Assembly: GCF_000264995.1 (NCBI RefSeq)
Contig: NW_006767438.1
Span: forward strand, 310,001 to 374,000
Length of the DNA stretch: 64,000 bases
Source of the DNA: Punctularia strigosozonata HHB-11173 SS5
Taxonomy: Eukaryota > Basidiomycota > Agaricomycetes > Corticiales > Punctulariaceae
Reading direction: 5' to 3'
This document shows positions 1-10,756 of this stretch, piece after piece (the stretch's first letter is position 1; the number at the start of each line of letters is the position of its first letter). The position numbers were made by a program, and so were the translations under genes. The notes below the pieces were generated by a model that did not search any database, was not told the origin of the DNA, and saw nothing but the letters and a program-made list of their open reading frames with translations.

Positions 1-1095
1 CATCTTCGGCAGAGATGGAGAGTATGTCATCTATCGACGCCGAGGGTACCGGATACCCTGGGGGATTCCGCCATTTTCCGTCCGCCGGAGGCCAGTCCGC
101 AGCGGAGGTATTATCGTCAAGGAGGTACCTTCGCCACGCTTCGCGTGCATCGCAGAGAGGACCGGCGCTAAGCTTTCTGTCAGTTCTTGTTCTGGTCCGT
201 CGATACGGATTGACAGTACCAGAAGGCGCAGTACAGTTCGAAAATGCCCATGGTATGGCGGGAGGAAAGGTTGGACGACTGCCAAGGTTCTTCCTCCCTT
301 TCTCAAGTTTTCATGCCGTATGATAGAAAGCCCCCCGTGGTATCAAACTAGATGCCGGCGACGTCGGATGAATGGCTGTACGTAGGCTATGCATGATGGT
401 CGTCGAAACCAAGACTGCTCATTAACGTTCGTTCGTTTTACTGCCTGGTGGCTGTCCGTCGCCGGTAGGTCTCGGTAGGTTCTCCCGCCTCATGTCCCTC
501 GCTGTTTGCTTTCGTTCCACCATCACAACATACCTGCTACTGCATCGGCATTGTGTCACTGTCTAGATGCAGTTTTGACTGGCTAATCTGAACATCCTGT
601 TCGTTCTGTGATCCTTCCGGGACGGAGACCCACGGTACCTCTAAACCCTGATGTTTGGCTGAACTTGGTCCAAAGTAAGACACCAGCGCTCTTGGCATGA
701 CTATCGGTGGTCTATTTTTCCGCCGGTTTCCTGCGCAATGCGTCTCAGCAAACTGTTCCGTCCGAACCGCTTTCCTTGTACGTCGAGGCTCTGTCAGATA
801 CGGCGTGTATCCCCGTTTCAGACGAGCGGGGCGCCGTACGATGTCTGCATATTCTGTCTTTCTCTGGACCAGAATACCACTTGATGCCACCTTGATCATC
901 GGATGCTGCCCCTCAAACCCGAACATCATTTGGATATTCCATGTCAGGATTACAGGGCTCGTGCAGGGCATAAAACCAGCAAGCAAACGACACTGATTTC
1001 TTTGCCCGGCGCCTTTTCTTGTTCTCTTGGTCTTCATCCTTCTAGCTGCTTTTTACTTCGCCTTATTATTCGTATATAATACTCGCTCCCTCACG
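1..1095. other. Intergenic, no gene supported
   Basis: Open frames here are short, overlap each other on both strands and carry no recognisable domain. The last 30 bases hold an AT-rich tract (TATATAAT near 1073-1080), very close to the ATG of the next gene, so it may sit in the 5' leader rather than act as a TATA box. Confidence 0.5.
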
Positions 1096-2499
1096 ATGAT
1101 CGCTGCTGCATTTTCATCCGCGACTATCTCGCTTATTCTTGCTGCTACTGCCATCGCGGCGCCGTTCAATCGCCTCCAAGCTCGTGATGCTGTCTGTCCG
1201 GATGGTCAACCGTCTCCCTGCGTCTGCGGCGGCAAGTTGGGTATCCGTCAGGCGAAATTGTCGTGCCCAAACCAATCCTTCAAGTTCACCAACCCTTCAA
1301 GCGGGACAGATGGCACGGTTTCCTTAGTTTCCGTAAGAATTCATCTTCTTCTATGTTTGCCTCTGATCTGACTGCGACGTCTAACACTCTCTGTGCAGGG
1401 TAACGTCGGTAGTGTCCAATGCGGTAGGTTTACCGTATCACTGAGAGAACATGGCTGATAAAAAGATATCGGAATTACGACTCGCATAGACCAGTGAGCG
1501 CATTTCCGTTTGAAAGTCCGAATGTCGACTGAGATCCTCTCTCAGTATTGTCGAACTGCAGTTTATTGCGGCCGAGGTGGATGCAGCGCCTGGTGTCTGC
1601 GCCAAGTTCAAGACGGCGACGGACACTGCCACACCCGCGTTCACGGCTTTCAAAGATGCCATCAACGCCTCCCCTAACCTCGTTTTCGTCGAAAGCACGG
1701 TCAACAACGCCAAGGGAGTTGCCTTCGGCGGAAAGAGCTTCGTGGACACCACACAAAAAGCAGCCGTAAGGTGTCATGAAACAAATCGAATGCAATTGAT
1801 GTTGATCTGTGTCTGTAGGATGGCCTGATCAGCTACTTGACCCTCCTGCAGGCCAATGGTGCTAAAAACGTCAACCCAGGGACGCATGCAGCAACGAGCG
1901 TCGATCAAGCGATGACGCAGGCAGTTGGCGCTGGTGCTGGGTTTCCCACCGGGTTCCAAACTCGCTTTGATGCCAAGGTGGCAAGCGTCATTGCCAAGTC
2001 AGTTCAAGTGTCTTGATCATGGCTAGTTCGCTGAACGGTCGTTTTAGCACTAAGAAGGTGAAGGCAACGTTGACACCTGCTCCCGCCGCCGGTGACCCCT
2101 TCGTCGACCAAACCGCGTCTACGATCGCCAAGTGCACGAAGACCAGGCGTAATGGTCTCCTTGATGAGATCCGCGAGAGGTTTGTCCGCGCCGGATGGAT
2201 CAAGCGTGCCGCAACGGCCGCCAAGCCGTGTGCCACTGTGAGTAATGATGACTGCGCTCCGTTTTTTTTTTTTTGCGGCAATCAGATTTAACCACCTTTT
2301 CCTACAGTCAACTACCGCTACACCGGGCAAAGCTGGAGCTCCTGCGAAGCCTGCTGCACCTGCGAAGACCGCCGCCCCCGCCGCCCCCGCGAAGCCTGCT
2401 GCACCTGCGAAAGTCGCCGCCCCCGCGAAGAAAGTCGCCCCTGTCAAGGTGACTAAACCCAAGTTGCCTGTCAAGACCAAGGGGAAGACTCGGGTTTGA
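1096..2499 (+). CDS. Secreted hypothetical protein with Pro/Ala/Lys repeat tail
   Basis: I do not recognise the family. The ATG at 1096 opens a clear signal peptide (hydrophobic stretch, then AIAAP), followed by a short Cys-rich segment (VCPDGQPSPCVCGG). At least four introns interrupt the gene; the first runs from 1333 to 1398. Middle exons encode helical Ala-rich sequence (LQFIAAEVDAAPGVCAKFK from about 1555; DGLISYLTLLQANGA near 1820) and a basic segment with two Cys. The last exon, from about 2309, is almost entirely PAKPAAPAK-type repeats ending in a Lys-rich TKGKTRV, so the mature protein would have a strongly cationic, extended tail. An extracellular or wall-associated role follows from the signal peptide only. 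The small second exon, between about 1399 and 1430, has an uncertain 3' edge. Confidence 0.7.
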
Positions 2500-2703
2500 T
2501 TCGTGGTAGGAATTGCCATTTTTGGTGCATAGATGTTGGAATAGTTTGATGGTGATGTCGTAGCGTATAATGTGCATGTCGTCTCACCTTTTGAGTTCAG
2601 CGAGTACAAGTGTTCAGTTATTCACCTGCGCGGCCGTGAATTGTCGTGATGTAGGGCGTGTACAAGAAGGTTTATGTGCTGATCAGACATTCTCTAGGGA
2701 ATT

Positions 2704-3363
2704 TTAGAGACTGTATGCAGCATTGTACGTGATAATGTTCATGACACAAGCTATGGTGGAATGTCAGAAAATCGTTCATCACCGGCGACAAGAACGTTAT
2801 TATTGAAATGGAACGCCGTGAGGCGCACAATCAAACATCATTGATAGCTCCTTGTTCACGGATCGGTCGTCCTCACCTAGTATGCATTCGAACGGGGAAA
2901 ACTCGGCAACAATGAGCTGTACCTGGGCTACTTTTCCTGTAGAAGGAAGACACTTTTCAAAAGAGAAAACGGTCTTGACATCGTAGAACGGGTAATGCTC
3001 ATGCGTAGGTAGAGCTTGATAAAGCTGCCCACTGCCATCGCTCGCGTGCTCAAACAAAGTTTCCTGGTTGCGTTCCGGCACGAATTCATAGCCTTCGGCA
3101 TCAAGCAGCCAGTATCCGACGCTCCTTGCCTGAGGGATATACCTATCATCAGGCTTCAATGAGAAAGTGCATTGCACACGAAGCGTGACGACCTTACATA
3201 TAAATCGAGGTCTGAATCGGGCTACAACACTCGCAGGAAGAACTGCAATGGTATTAACCCGGAGATCACGGTTGTTGTTTGCGCTTGCAAGCTACGAAAC
3301 TCTCGAAGATTTTCGAAGAAGCGTGACAGGTGCTTGTCAATATTGAAGGCTCGTGCGGAGTAG
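2704..3363 (-). pseudogene. Truncated F-box-family copy (downstream tandem copy)
   Basis: This repeats the body of the upstream copy at 3337-4418. On the minus strand it reads NIDKHLSRFFENLREFRSLQ, then a degraded ISG.. block, PDSDLDLYV, an apparent 60-nt intron, then SVGYWLLDAEGYEFVPE and AQVQLIVAEFSPFECILG. These blocks match a lineage-expanded Agaricomycete family of F-box proteins with a conserved SDLDLYV motif. The N-terminal F-box is missing. A TAG lies just before PDSDLDLYV unless a different splice is used, and similarity stops after NIITYNAAYSL near 2704, where the upstream copy continues for about 75 more residues. I read it as a partial tandem duplicate that is no longer functional. 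A short expressed gene from about 3177 cannot be excluded. Confidence 0.6.
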
Positions 3364-4418
3364 TCGCCCATAGCCTGACGTAGTCTCGATCCAGACCTTT
3401 TGTGCGGTCAACGTCACGTCTTCTCGCGTCAAAATCGACCGGAATCGAGGTTCAGGTCGAGGGCGACATTCTATCTTGAACCCCCGGGACGAGTACTTTG
3501 CTAGAGACGCCTCTCCACCTCGTGTTTTGAAAGCTAACGCAATGCCTTCCTCGAGAGTTGCTCGAGGGTATAAGCTGTATGCAGCGTGATACGTGATGAT
3601 GTTCATAACCCATGCTACGATGAATCGTTAGCGCAGTGCAAGACTCACCCGATCGAACGACTTATTAGAATGAAATCCTACGAAGATTTGAGGAAAACAT
3701 GAGCAACTGTGGCCTCGTAAAGCAATCACCGGTCTATAATAATTACTTGCCTAGAATGCATTCAGGGGAGAGAACTCGGCTGCGATGATCTGCACGCGGA
3801 GTGTTTTCCTCGTCCGAGCGTCGCGTTTTTCAAACGCAAAACCAGTTTTGATGCCAAAGAACGGATATATTTTGTCTCCCGGCAGTGATTCGTAGAGTAT
3901 CCCGTGCCCGTCAGTTAGTTGCTCGAAGGTAGCAGTTTCTTATTTGTTGGGAATGAATTTATAGCCTTCAGCGGCTATTAGCCAGCGGCCAACAGTCCGT
4001 GCATTGAACGGATAAGCCTTGATTTAAGTTGCATAAGAAGAGTTGCGACAATTGCGGTAGTAAGAACCCACGTAAAGATCAAGGTCGGAATCGGGATATG
4101 TCGTGCTCGGAAAGAGTTTCAGCGCGAGTGATCCGGAGATTACAGTCCCGGTTTGGGCTTGCAAGGTACGGAAGGCTTTCGTTTTGCCGAAAAACGAGAC
4201 AGGTGTTTATCGATGTTGCAAGCTCGTGATAGGTAGTCGTGCACTGCTGAGTGTGCTAATCGACATGTACATTGGAACCGGATGATCGCCATCGTGCTGG
4301 CTTGCGAGAATACAGCTTCAAAGAGTATATGATTGGAGAACACCTTCGAAAACGGGAGCGGGTGGTTGGGGTAGGCAGCTGCGGTGGCACTGAGCGGTGT
4401 GTTGCTAGGGGTGTCCAT
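3337..4418 (-). pseudogene. F-box / SDLDLYV-family gene, decayed
   Basis: The ATG at 4418 starts an N-terminal half with a weak F-box-like segment (MAIIRFQCTCRLAHSAVHDY), then NIDKHLSRFF, ISGSLALKLF, YPDSDLDLYV, TVGRWLIAAEGYKFIPNK, RVQIIAAEFSP and, after a gap, NIITYHAAYSLYPRATLEEG ending at 3337. The order matches a family common in mushroom-forming fungi. The GS..(x)n..DLD pattern resembles a nucleotidyltransferase signature, which is inference. An in-frame TAA follows FIPNK near 3945, and the SP..ILG block near 3750 appears shifted by one or two bases relative to the other copy. Unless unusual introns remove both, the gene is broken. It lies head to tail with the truncated copy just downstream. 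Confidence 0.6.
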
Positions 4419-4423
4419 TGGGC

Positions 4424-4645
4424 TCAGGTGTAGCCTTCAGTCGTGCGCCGCGGTCTCTCGTAAGAGAACACAATTCGTGGAGGACGGTGTTGAAGCGATG
4501 CGAGCCGAGCGCTAATCTCGCTCACCACTCGGCGTCCGAACGTCGCGGTATCGTGTGAACCTTTCTGGGGTATCACGACCAACTGCACCTTGCGAGGAAT
4601 GTACGGACTACTACATATGAATACGGAAATACGATACGGGTGCAA
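4424..4645 (-). other. Short open frame, origin unclear
   Basis: A 73-codon frame containing IPRKVQLVVIPQKGS lies between the F-box copies and the 3' end of the MFS gene on the same strand. The KVQLVV segment weakly recalls KVQLIV in the neighbouring F-box family, so it may be a scrap of a third copy. There is no independent support for a gene. Confidence 0.15.
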
Positions 4646-4674
4646 GGGGCATGGCTTTGATTATACGTCCCAAT

Positions 4675-7076
4675 TTATAGGTCATCAGCAGCCATTCTTG
4701 ACCTGGTGCGTAACCGCTTGCCGAAGGCGTAAAACAAGAATGGAACGACTGCGAGGAGCACGCTTACGCACCCACTAGGAAGGGCCGATAGGGGAACAGG
4801 GTCAGCATGTTGACCTTTGCTAATACAGGCCGGACGTAACGTACAGAAGAGTACACGCCCAATCAATACCGAGATTGTGGAACAAGGGTTGTGCGACAAG
4901 TGGTAGGCCTACGGCATGAAGTGATCAGTGTCTTCGTTGACCGGTTGCATACATTATGCAGGTACCCGCTGCGAAGAAGCTTCGCATGAACGTATTCGCT
5001 GCTACGGCGGAAGCACTAGAGCAACAAGATGAGCCTGGTCCAAATCGCAGAGATGCGAGGCATTGTCCATACCTGTATTTGGTGTAGGCATCAATGAGGT
5101 AGTTTATACCGGCTTGGAAGATGAGCAAAAAGCTCATGCCGATGAACATCAGCCCGAGCACACCCGGGAACCAGTGGATGCTCGGGCTGCTCGTCCATCC
5201 CAGCAGGAAGAATCCAATCGGGAACGTGACGGCACCTATGCCACACATTTTTTGCTCAGCTATCCTCTCTTGTGTGCTGCAAAGATACACGAACCGATCA
5301 TCATAGGCGGCAGTCGATGCTCGGGGTCAACCCTCCCATGTTTCTCTACCAGGGGTGCGAAGCGGTACCGCGAGTATGAGATATTGATGGCTGCGGCTAG
5401 TATTGTCCCGACCAGAACACCGAGGAAGGGAAGAGAGCCGACGAGAGTGCTCCACCCGCGATTCTCTTCGTAGATTCTAACGGTAAGTGGTCAGGCGTAG
5501 CTAGTCTGGAAGGATATGATGACCACTCACATCGGGACAGCGGCAAACAGAAGATACAGGATACCGTCTAGTACAAAGCATAATCAGCAAAGTCAAGGTG
5601 ATGTTACTACACCACCCACAGGCAAAGGAATTGTATATTGTAGTCAAGCTACAGGATCTATCAGTATCGCCCAGCCGCCGATGCGAGCTCACTGGCTTAC
5701 AAAACCATCGGCTCAGTGGCGAGCATCCTGAGCGGCCTCAACAGGTTCTTCTCCATGAAGCTTCTTAAGGTGTACTCCTGCATTTCTTGACGGGAATGCA
5801 GTGCCCATCGGCCAGTCTTCAGTCTCAAGCGTCGTGCCTTGCGCGTGAGCAGCACTGGTGCAAATGTCTCGGGGAGAAAGAAGACATCTGCCAGAACTAC
5901 GGCGCTGGTGAGAATCAGAGATAGGTATTCCGTCCACCGCCAGCCGAGACTCGACTGCGAAACGGCGCCACCTGTAGGTGATCGTCAAACTAGTGGCCTT
6001 ACTAATGGACAAAGAGCGCACCAATGATGGGGCCAAGCGTAGGTCCAGCAACGACGGCGAGCGAGTAAAATACCACTGCCGTCCCTCTTTCTTTCTGGTC
6101 GAACATGTCCGCAAGGCCGCCACCGACGGTCGCGACAGGCGACGAAGCCATGACACCCGCGAAGAAGCGAGTGATGAAGATCGTCTGAAGGTTCTCGGCC
6201 GTGGCGGTGCCAGCGGTGAAGCAGATGAAGATAATCATCGGGGCGAGAACGCTGATTTTGCGGCCATAGAGCTGTAAGCGCAGATCAGGGGCCAACCATT
6301 CTATGAGTCTGAGAATCGGGCATACCTCTGATATCGGAGCAAATATGATCGGGCCCGGGACATAACCCGCGATGAAGAGAGCGAGACCCAAGATAGCAAC
6401 TTCGGTGGAAATGCCTGCAGACGCTGTCCAATCAAGGCGCATCTATATGACCGGTCATGCTGAACGTACCATATTGCTGGCTAATTAACTCGGTGGCCGG
6501 ACTGAATACACTACTCGCGAACGTCGAACACATGGTCGTAAGACCATATAGCATAGTGATGAGCACCTTTCGTCGAAATGACCACTATGATCCTCATGAG
6601 TTTGCGCTGATGGCTGATGTTCCAATTTTTTGCGTACGTTTTTGGGGTTCTCTGAATCTGTCTTCGAGTCGAACCTAGACGGATAAATTGCATCAGCACG
6701 AGTAACACGCGGAAACGTGCTGCAACACTCACGTAACAATGTCATTCTGCCAATCCCTTTCTTCAGGTGGTACACGATGCCTCGCCTCCTTCTCCTGTGG
6801 CAGTCCATCTCGCGGTCCGCGCCTTCGTAGGGCTTTCTCTGCGTCGGCGGCCTCCCCCGTCTTCGGATTCTCTCCGGTGAGCGTACGCTCGTCGGTCGCC
6901 TCCGTACCCATTGAGTTGCGGATGCCGCTCCGGTCGTCTTCTTCGTGATCGGGCGCCTCAGATATCGGCGTTGCTGAGCGTGTCATCGGGGCGGAGGGCG
7001 GGTAGTTCCGCTCGTATTCGTCGGCGGGATGGCATGTCTCTGCATGGTCGGACGCGACTCGTCGCAGGACGGACAT
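4675..7076 (-). CDS. MFS transporter, DHA1 drug:H+ antiporter type
   Basis: A plasma-membrane exporter of the major facilitator superfamily, 12-TM DHA1 (FLR1/CYHR-like) group; substrate unknown. A true ATG at 7076 opens an acidic cytosolic N-terminus of about 110 residues. Spliced exons then give FDSKTDSENPKNWSFRRK, the diagnostic NPKNW lead-in to TM1. After it come MCSTFASSVFSPATELISQQ, STEVAILGLALFIAGYVPGP (TM2-3 region), LYGRK (motif A loop), FITRFFAGVMASSPVATVGG, GPIIGALF, SSLGWRWTEYL (TM6 loop), AYGILYLLFAAVPI, GWSTLVGSLPFLG and FQAGINYLIDAYTKY. It ends with FLFYAFGKRLRTRSR before the stop at 4675. Stops seen between these blocks all lie in predicted introns with matching phase. At least ten introns make exon edges approximate in the last third (4690-5250). 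It is divergently oriented to the kinase gene at 7978. Confidence 0.85.
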
Positions 7077-7977
7077 TGTTGATGCTTAGGAAGCGGGCCT
7101 AGGAGCTTTCCAAGCTTGAGTAGTGGCTCGACCATTCTGTTGTGGCAAGTAAGCAATCCCAAGAATAGGTATGGAGCGGGAACGAGCTATGGCTCGTGAG
7201 TCATGACGTCGTGCCGCTCGGCGCAGGCTGGATGGCAGTGAGTGGCAGTGCCATTGTTTGGATCGGAGGCTCTCGCCAAACAACCTGTTTGCTGTTGGCA
7301 GTGACGTCGACCAAGGCCGAACAATCCTCGCTTTTTCCAATATTCATGCTACTGCCATCTCATGAATTCACGAGCTGCTACGAATTTCTTTATGATAACA
7401 CATACGTCGGCCATGGTCGGCGTTGTTTAGCCTGTCGAATGTGATCCGTTGATCTGGCTCCTTACGTGTCCTAGCCGGTTCCCTGCCATTTGGACTAACA
7501 TCCCATTGGCATCAGTTGCTCCACGATACCGTATTGCTGGTGCCAGCGCTTCAGCTACTACGTATCTTATCGTCAGTATGCTATGCCGTCTACGCAGCAT
7601 GTGCGCGCAAACTGCCCGTCCACCACGTTGTCGTGACCGATCTATTGACAGGCCCGGCCCTGCTCTCGGGCCCGCCATTTCGCATCGACTGAACACGCAC
7701 TCCTTTGTACGTCACTGCGCCCACTCCATCGTGCTATCCACACGGCGCTGACGGTAACTTCTCCGCAGTAGCGGACTCATGGGTGTCAGAGGTGTAGCTT
7801 CAATAGGCTCAAGGCTAAGGCGAGTCACATTTCATCTCTCGGACCCTGATCCCTCCGATGTAATAGTAGGCTTGATCCGCGACGCATCCTCGAGGACTAG
7901 CTCAGATAAAACCGCGTCTCTGCCTTTCTTCAGATCTCCCGGACGTCTCTCCCTTCACCGACCAACCGTCACCGATC
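7077..7977. promoter_or_regulatory. Divergent intergenic region, MFS / kinase
   Basis: About 900 bp separate the two divergent start codons and must hold both promoters. I see no supported gene and no strong TATA box; short frames on both strands lack domains. Confidence 0.4.
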
Positions 7978-10053
7978 ATGGACCAGGAAGGCGATAAACC
8001 TTCGATTGAAGACAGTACTAACTCAGACGATATTTCCATACGTAAGCTTGAAATCCTGTGCTCAATCGCGATGATGCTTGCCATTAAAATGACCCTTGCT
8101 ATCGTAGCGCGTCGTGCTGACCCCGTTATATTTCTCTAGCCCTTTCGGAAGGTGAACTTGCCATTATGAGAAACATGCGCGGGCAATCTGTATCCAAGAT
8201 GATCAAAGGATCCTCCGCGACTCTCTCTTGCCATGCCGCTCTTAGCATCCTGAACCATCTTCAAGATGTAAGATAAACTCTGATCATTGTTCGCTTGGTC
8301 GGCTCGCTGACGCACATCTCGGCTCAGCTCCTTGACCAATCTAAGCTCGAAACTCATTCTTTACCTCCGAACTGCACTGTCCGCGACTACCGACGACGTG
8401 CAGTGAGGATAATGATCAAAGTGATGAGGACCTGCCAAGTTCTTCCCTGCGCTCTTTTCGTGGAGGATATTGAATGCGAAAACAAGATGTATGCGTTCGG
8501 CGGTGGCGGCAACGCGGATATTTTCCAAGGATCGTACAAGGGCAAAATGGTCGCTCTCAAACGTCTTCGTACTTTCATGCATGATGCGGACAGGAACGCC
8601 ATCCATCAGGTACGTGGTTTGGTCTTTGATATCTGGTCCCGTTGACACCGATTTAGGCACTGGGACACGAGGCAGCGATATGGCGCCAGCTGCAACACTC
8701 CCATGTCCTTCCGTTTCTGGGAATCGACGCTCATACTTTTGCGCCGCATTATGCACTAGTCTCGCCTTGGATGAAGCACGGTAATCTGGTAGAATATATC
8801 AAGAGCAATGCTGCGACCAGTACTGTCATCAATCGCTTAGTGAGCAGATCGTTCATTCACCAGGATTGCTCTCTGATCTATCATATCGATTAGTTAAAAC
8901 AAGCAGTGGAAGGGCTTGCATATCTGCACGAGCAAGGGATTGTGCACGGAGATCTGAGAGCTGTGCGTGCGCCGAGTCGCTCTTCATCTCATCATTGAAT
9001 GTTCTGTTTACACAGGCCAATATATTGATCAACGAGAGTGGAGAAGCCTGTCTCGCAGACTTTGGACTGTCTCGCCTTATTGCAGTGTCCTTGGCTACAT
9101 CAAGTCACAGGCATACGAATGCCCGATGGACCTCACCTGAGCTTCTGAAAGGAGAATCACACTCGTCCGGCCCACCTAGTGACGTTTACGCCTTCGGCTG
9201 TGTGTGCATCGAGGTATGTTCTATGGATTGGTGAAATATACAGGAGCTTATCTTCAGAGGCAGGCGTATACGTTGAAGGTCCCCTTCTGGTCCGTCCAGA
9301 ATGATGCTGCCGTCATCGGAAAGGTCATATGCGGCGTCATGCAACAACGTCCTGGGTTGGATGAATGCGCAGGAAATGCAATCTCTGATGATATGTGGGA
9401 GCTCATCGAGAGTTGCTGGAGATCAGAACCTTGGAGGCGTCCCAATGCCGTTCGCGCTTGGCATATTATGCATGCTATGTTCGATAAAGCAGCAGCGGTA
9501 CGGGACGTACCACGATCACAGAATTCGCAACTCAATACGTGGGTCCTCAAGTCACGACTCTTTGGTAGACTCAGCTCACAACCGTTTCCGCGCTTGTAGT
9601 AACCTGGTGGCCGATTTTACCAGTCGCGCACCTGGCGAGCCTTCACCCATACGACCAAAGCCTACGTTGCGCTTCCAGCGAGCTCCGGATTGGGCAAACC
9701 GGATGCGCATGGTGTGGCGAGGGGATCGTCTTCCTGAGGACGTCCAGGAACCGGAATCGCCAATGGACGACGACGATGGACCCTTGAGTCAGATCACGAA
9801 GACGCCTTCGTGGTCCGATGCGTCCTTGCCATCACCGACAGGGGCGGTCGTAGAACCTCTGTCCGACTCTTTCGAGATTCCGCTATCCAGGGACCTATGG
9901 CGACGCGCAAATGTCCAAGAAACCCGAGACCGACATCGTCCTGAAGTGAGCTCACCACCTCGAAGGGGTGAAGATCGCGATACGACGCCTCAAACCAAGT
10001 ATGCTACCCACAATCTCCCCGTTGCCGCTGTCAACCAACTGAAGCCATCGTAG
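7978..10053 (+). CDS. Protein kinase, TKL-like, non-RD type
   Basis: A Ser/Thr (or dual-specificity) protein kinase of the tyrosine-kinase-like group expanded in mushroom-forming fungi. The ATG at 7978 gives MDQEGDKPSIEDSTNSDDIS, followed by an intron and a non-catalytic helical region. The catalytic domain starts near 8490: glycine loop FGGGGNADIFQG, VALKRLR (catalytic Lys), HGDLRAANILI near 8940-9035, DFGLSRL (Mg-binding Asp) near 9060, ARWTSPELL in place of APE, then PPSDVYAFGCVCIE and MWELIESCWRSEPWRRPNA. The HRD motif is HGD, so it lacks the Arg that usually contacts the activation-loop phosphate. After about 9500 the C-terminus is uncertain: one frame stops at 9599, while splicing into the next frame gives a Pro/Ser-rich tail ending at 10053. 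The substrate is unknown. Confidence 0.8.
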
Positions 10054-10756
10054 CGGACGGCTGACCATCGTTATAAAACCCGATGCCTCCAGCGACGCGT
10101 CGCCTGCGATCAAATGCAGGGTTCCGCGAGCCTTGCAATCATCACCACCCAGCACGCCGGAAACATTGGAAGCCGCATTTAAAAACCCGGCTCTTGGAAG
10201 GCGATGCACGCACCCCAACCAGAAATATTGCGAAATGTTCCTGAAATGCTCATTGATCAGGCGAAGATTGAGTGAACCTGTCACGAATCTCGGCCCCAGG
10301 CGTTGGATCGACCCTGAATACGACTGAGATGATCAACAATGCCTGTCCCACTAGCATAGAGCGAATATTACCCCGTCAACCAGTACGTCCGACTTTCCAA
10401 AAGTACATAAATCGTTGCATGATTACACATGATTTACTACAGTAAGTAGCACCTTCAATTGAAGGGCACCCAGCATCGTTCATACTGCGACAGTGTCCTA
10501 CATGGTCCGACGTCTCTGGCTCCATCCGGAACATCGCACTTTCGTATGCGTTCTCTTATTGCCATACCAGCCTGTCCAGGAGATGTGCGGTAGTGTTTGG
10601 TATTTTCTGGAAGACCTATCTTATTATCCTATATGTACCTTATCACTTCATATTCGACGTTTGCTCCTGCAGCCGAGTGCCCTGTCGTCAAGGTTAGGGT
10701 TGGCTTGGATTCGCTTTTCTTCCCAACCCCATCGACCCCATCCCTTGTAAGACGCC
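10054..10756. other. Intergenic between kinase and GT25 genes
   Basis: About 700 bp with no domain-bearing frame. It should hold the kinase terminator and the promoter of the following gene. Confidence 0.4.

Noticed and set aside
537-1037. 166-codon minus-strand open frame
   Set aside because: It starts within a pyrimidine-rich leader, has no domain and overlaps another frame of equal quality on the other strand.
2262-2276. Poly-T run as a possible retroposon tail
   Set aside because: It lies just before a normal 3' splice region of the secreted-protein gene and is simply an intron pyrimidine tract.
4675-6808. Apparent stops breaking the MFS transporter
   Set aside because: Each stop falls in a short interval with good GT and AG ends, and joining the exons in phase restores NPKNWSFRRK, QQYGISTEVA and AYGILYLLF. 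The gene looks whole.
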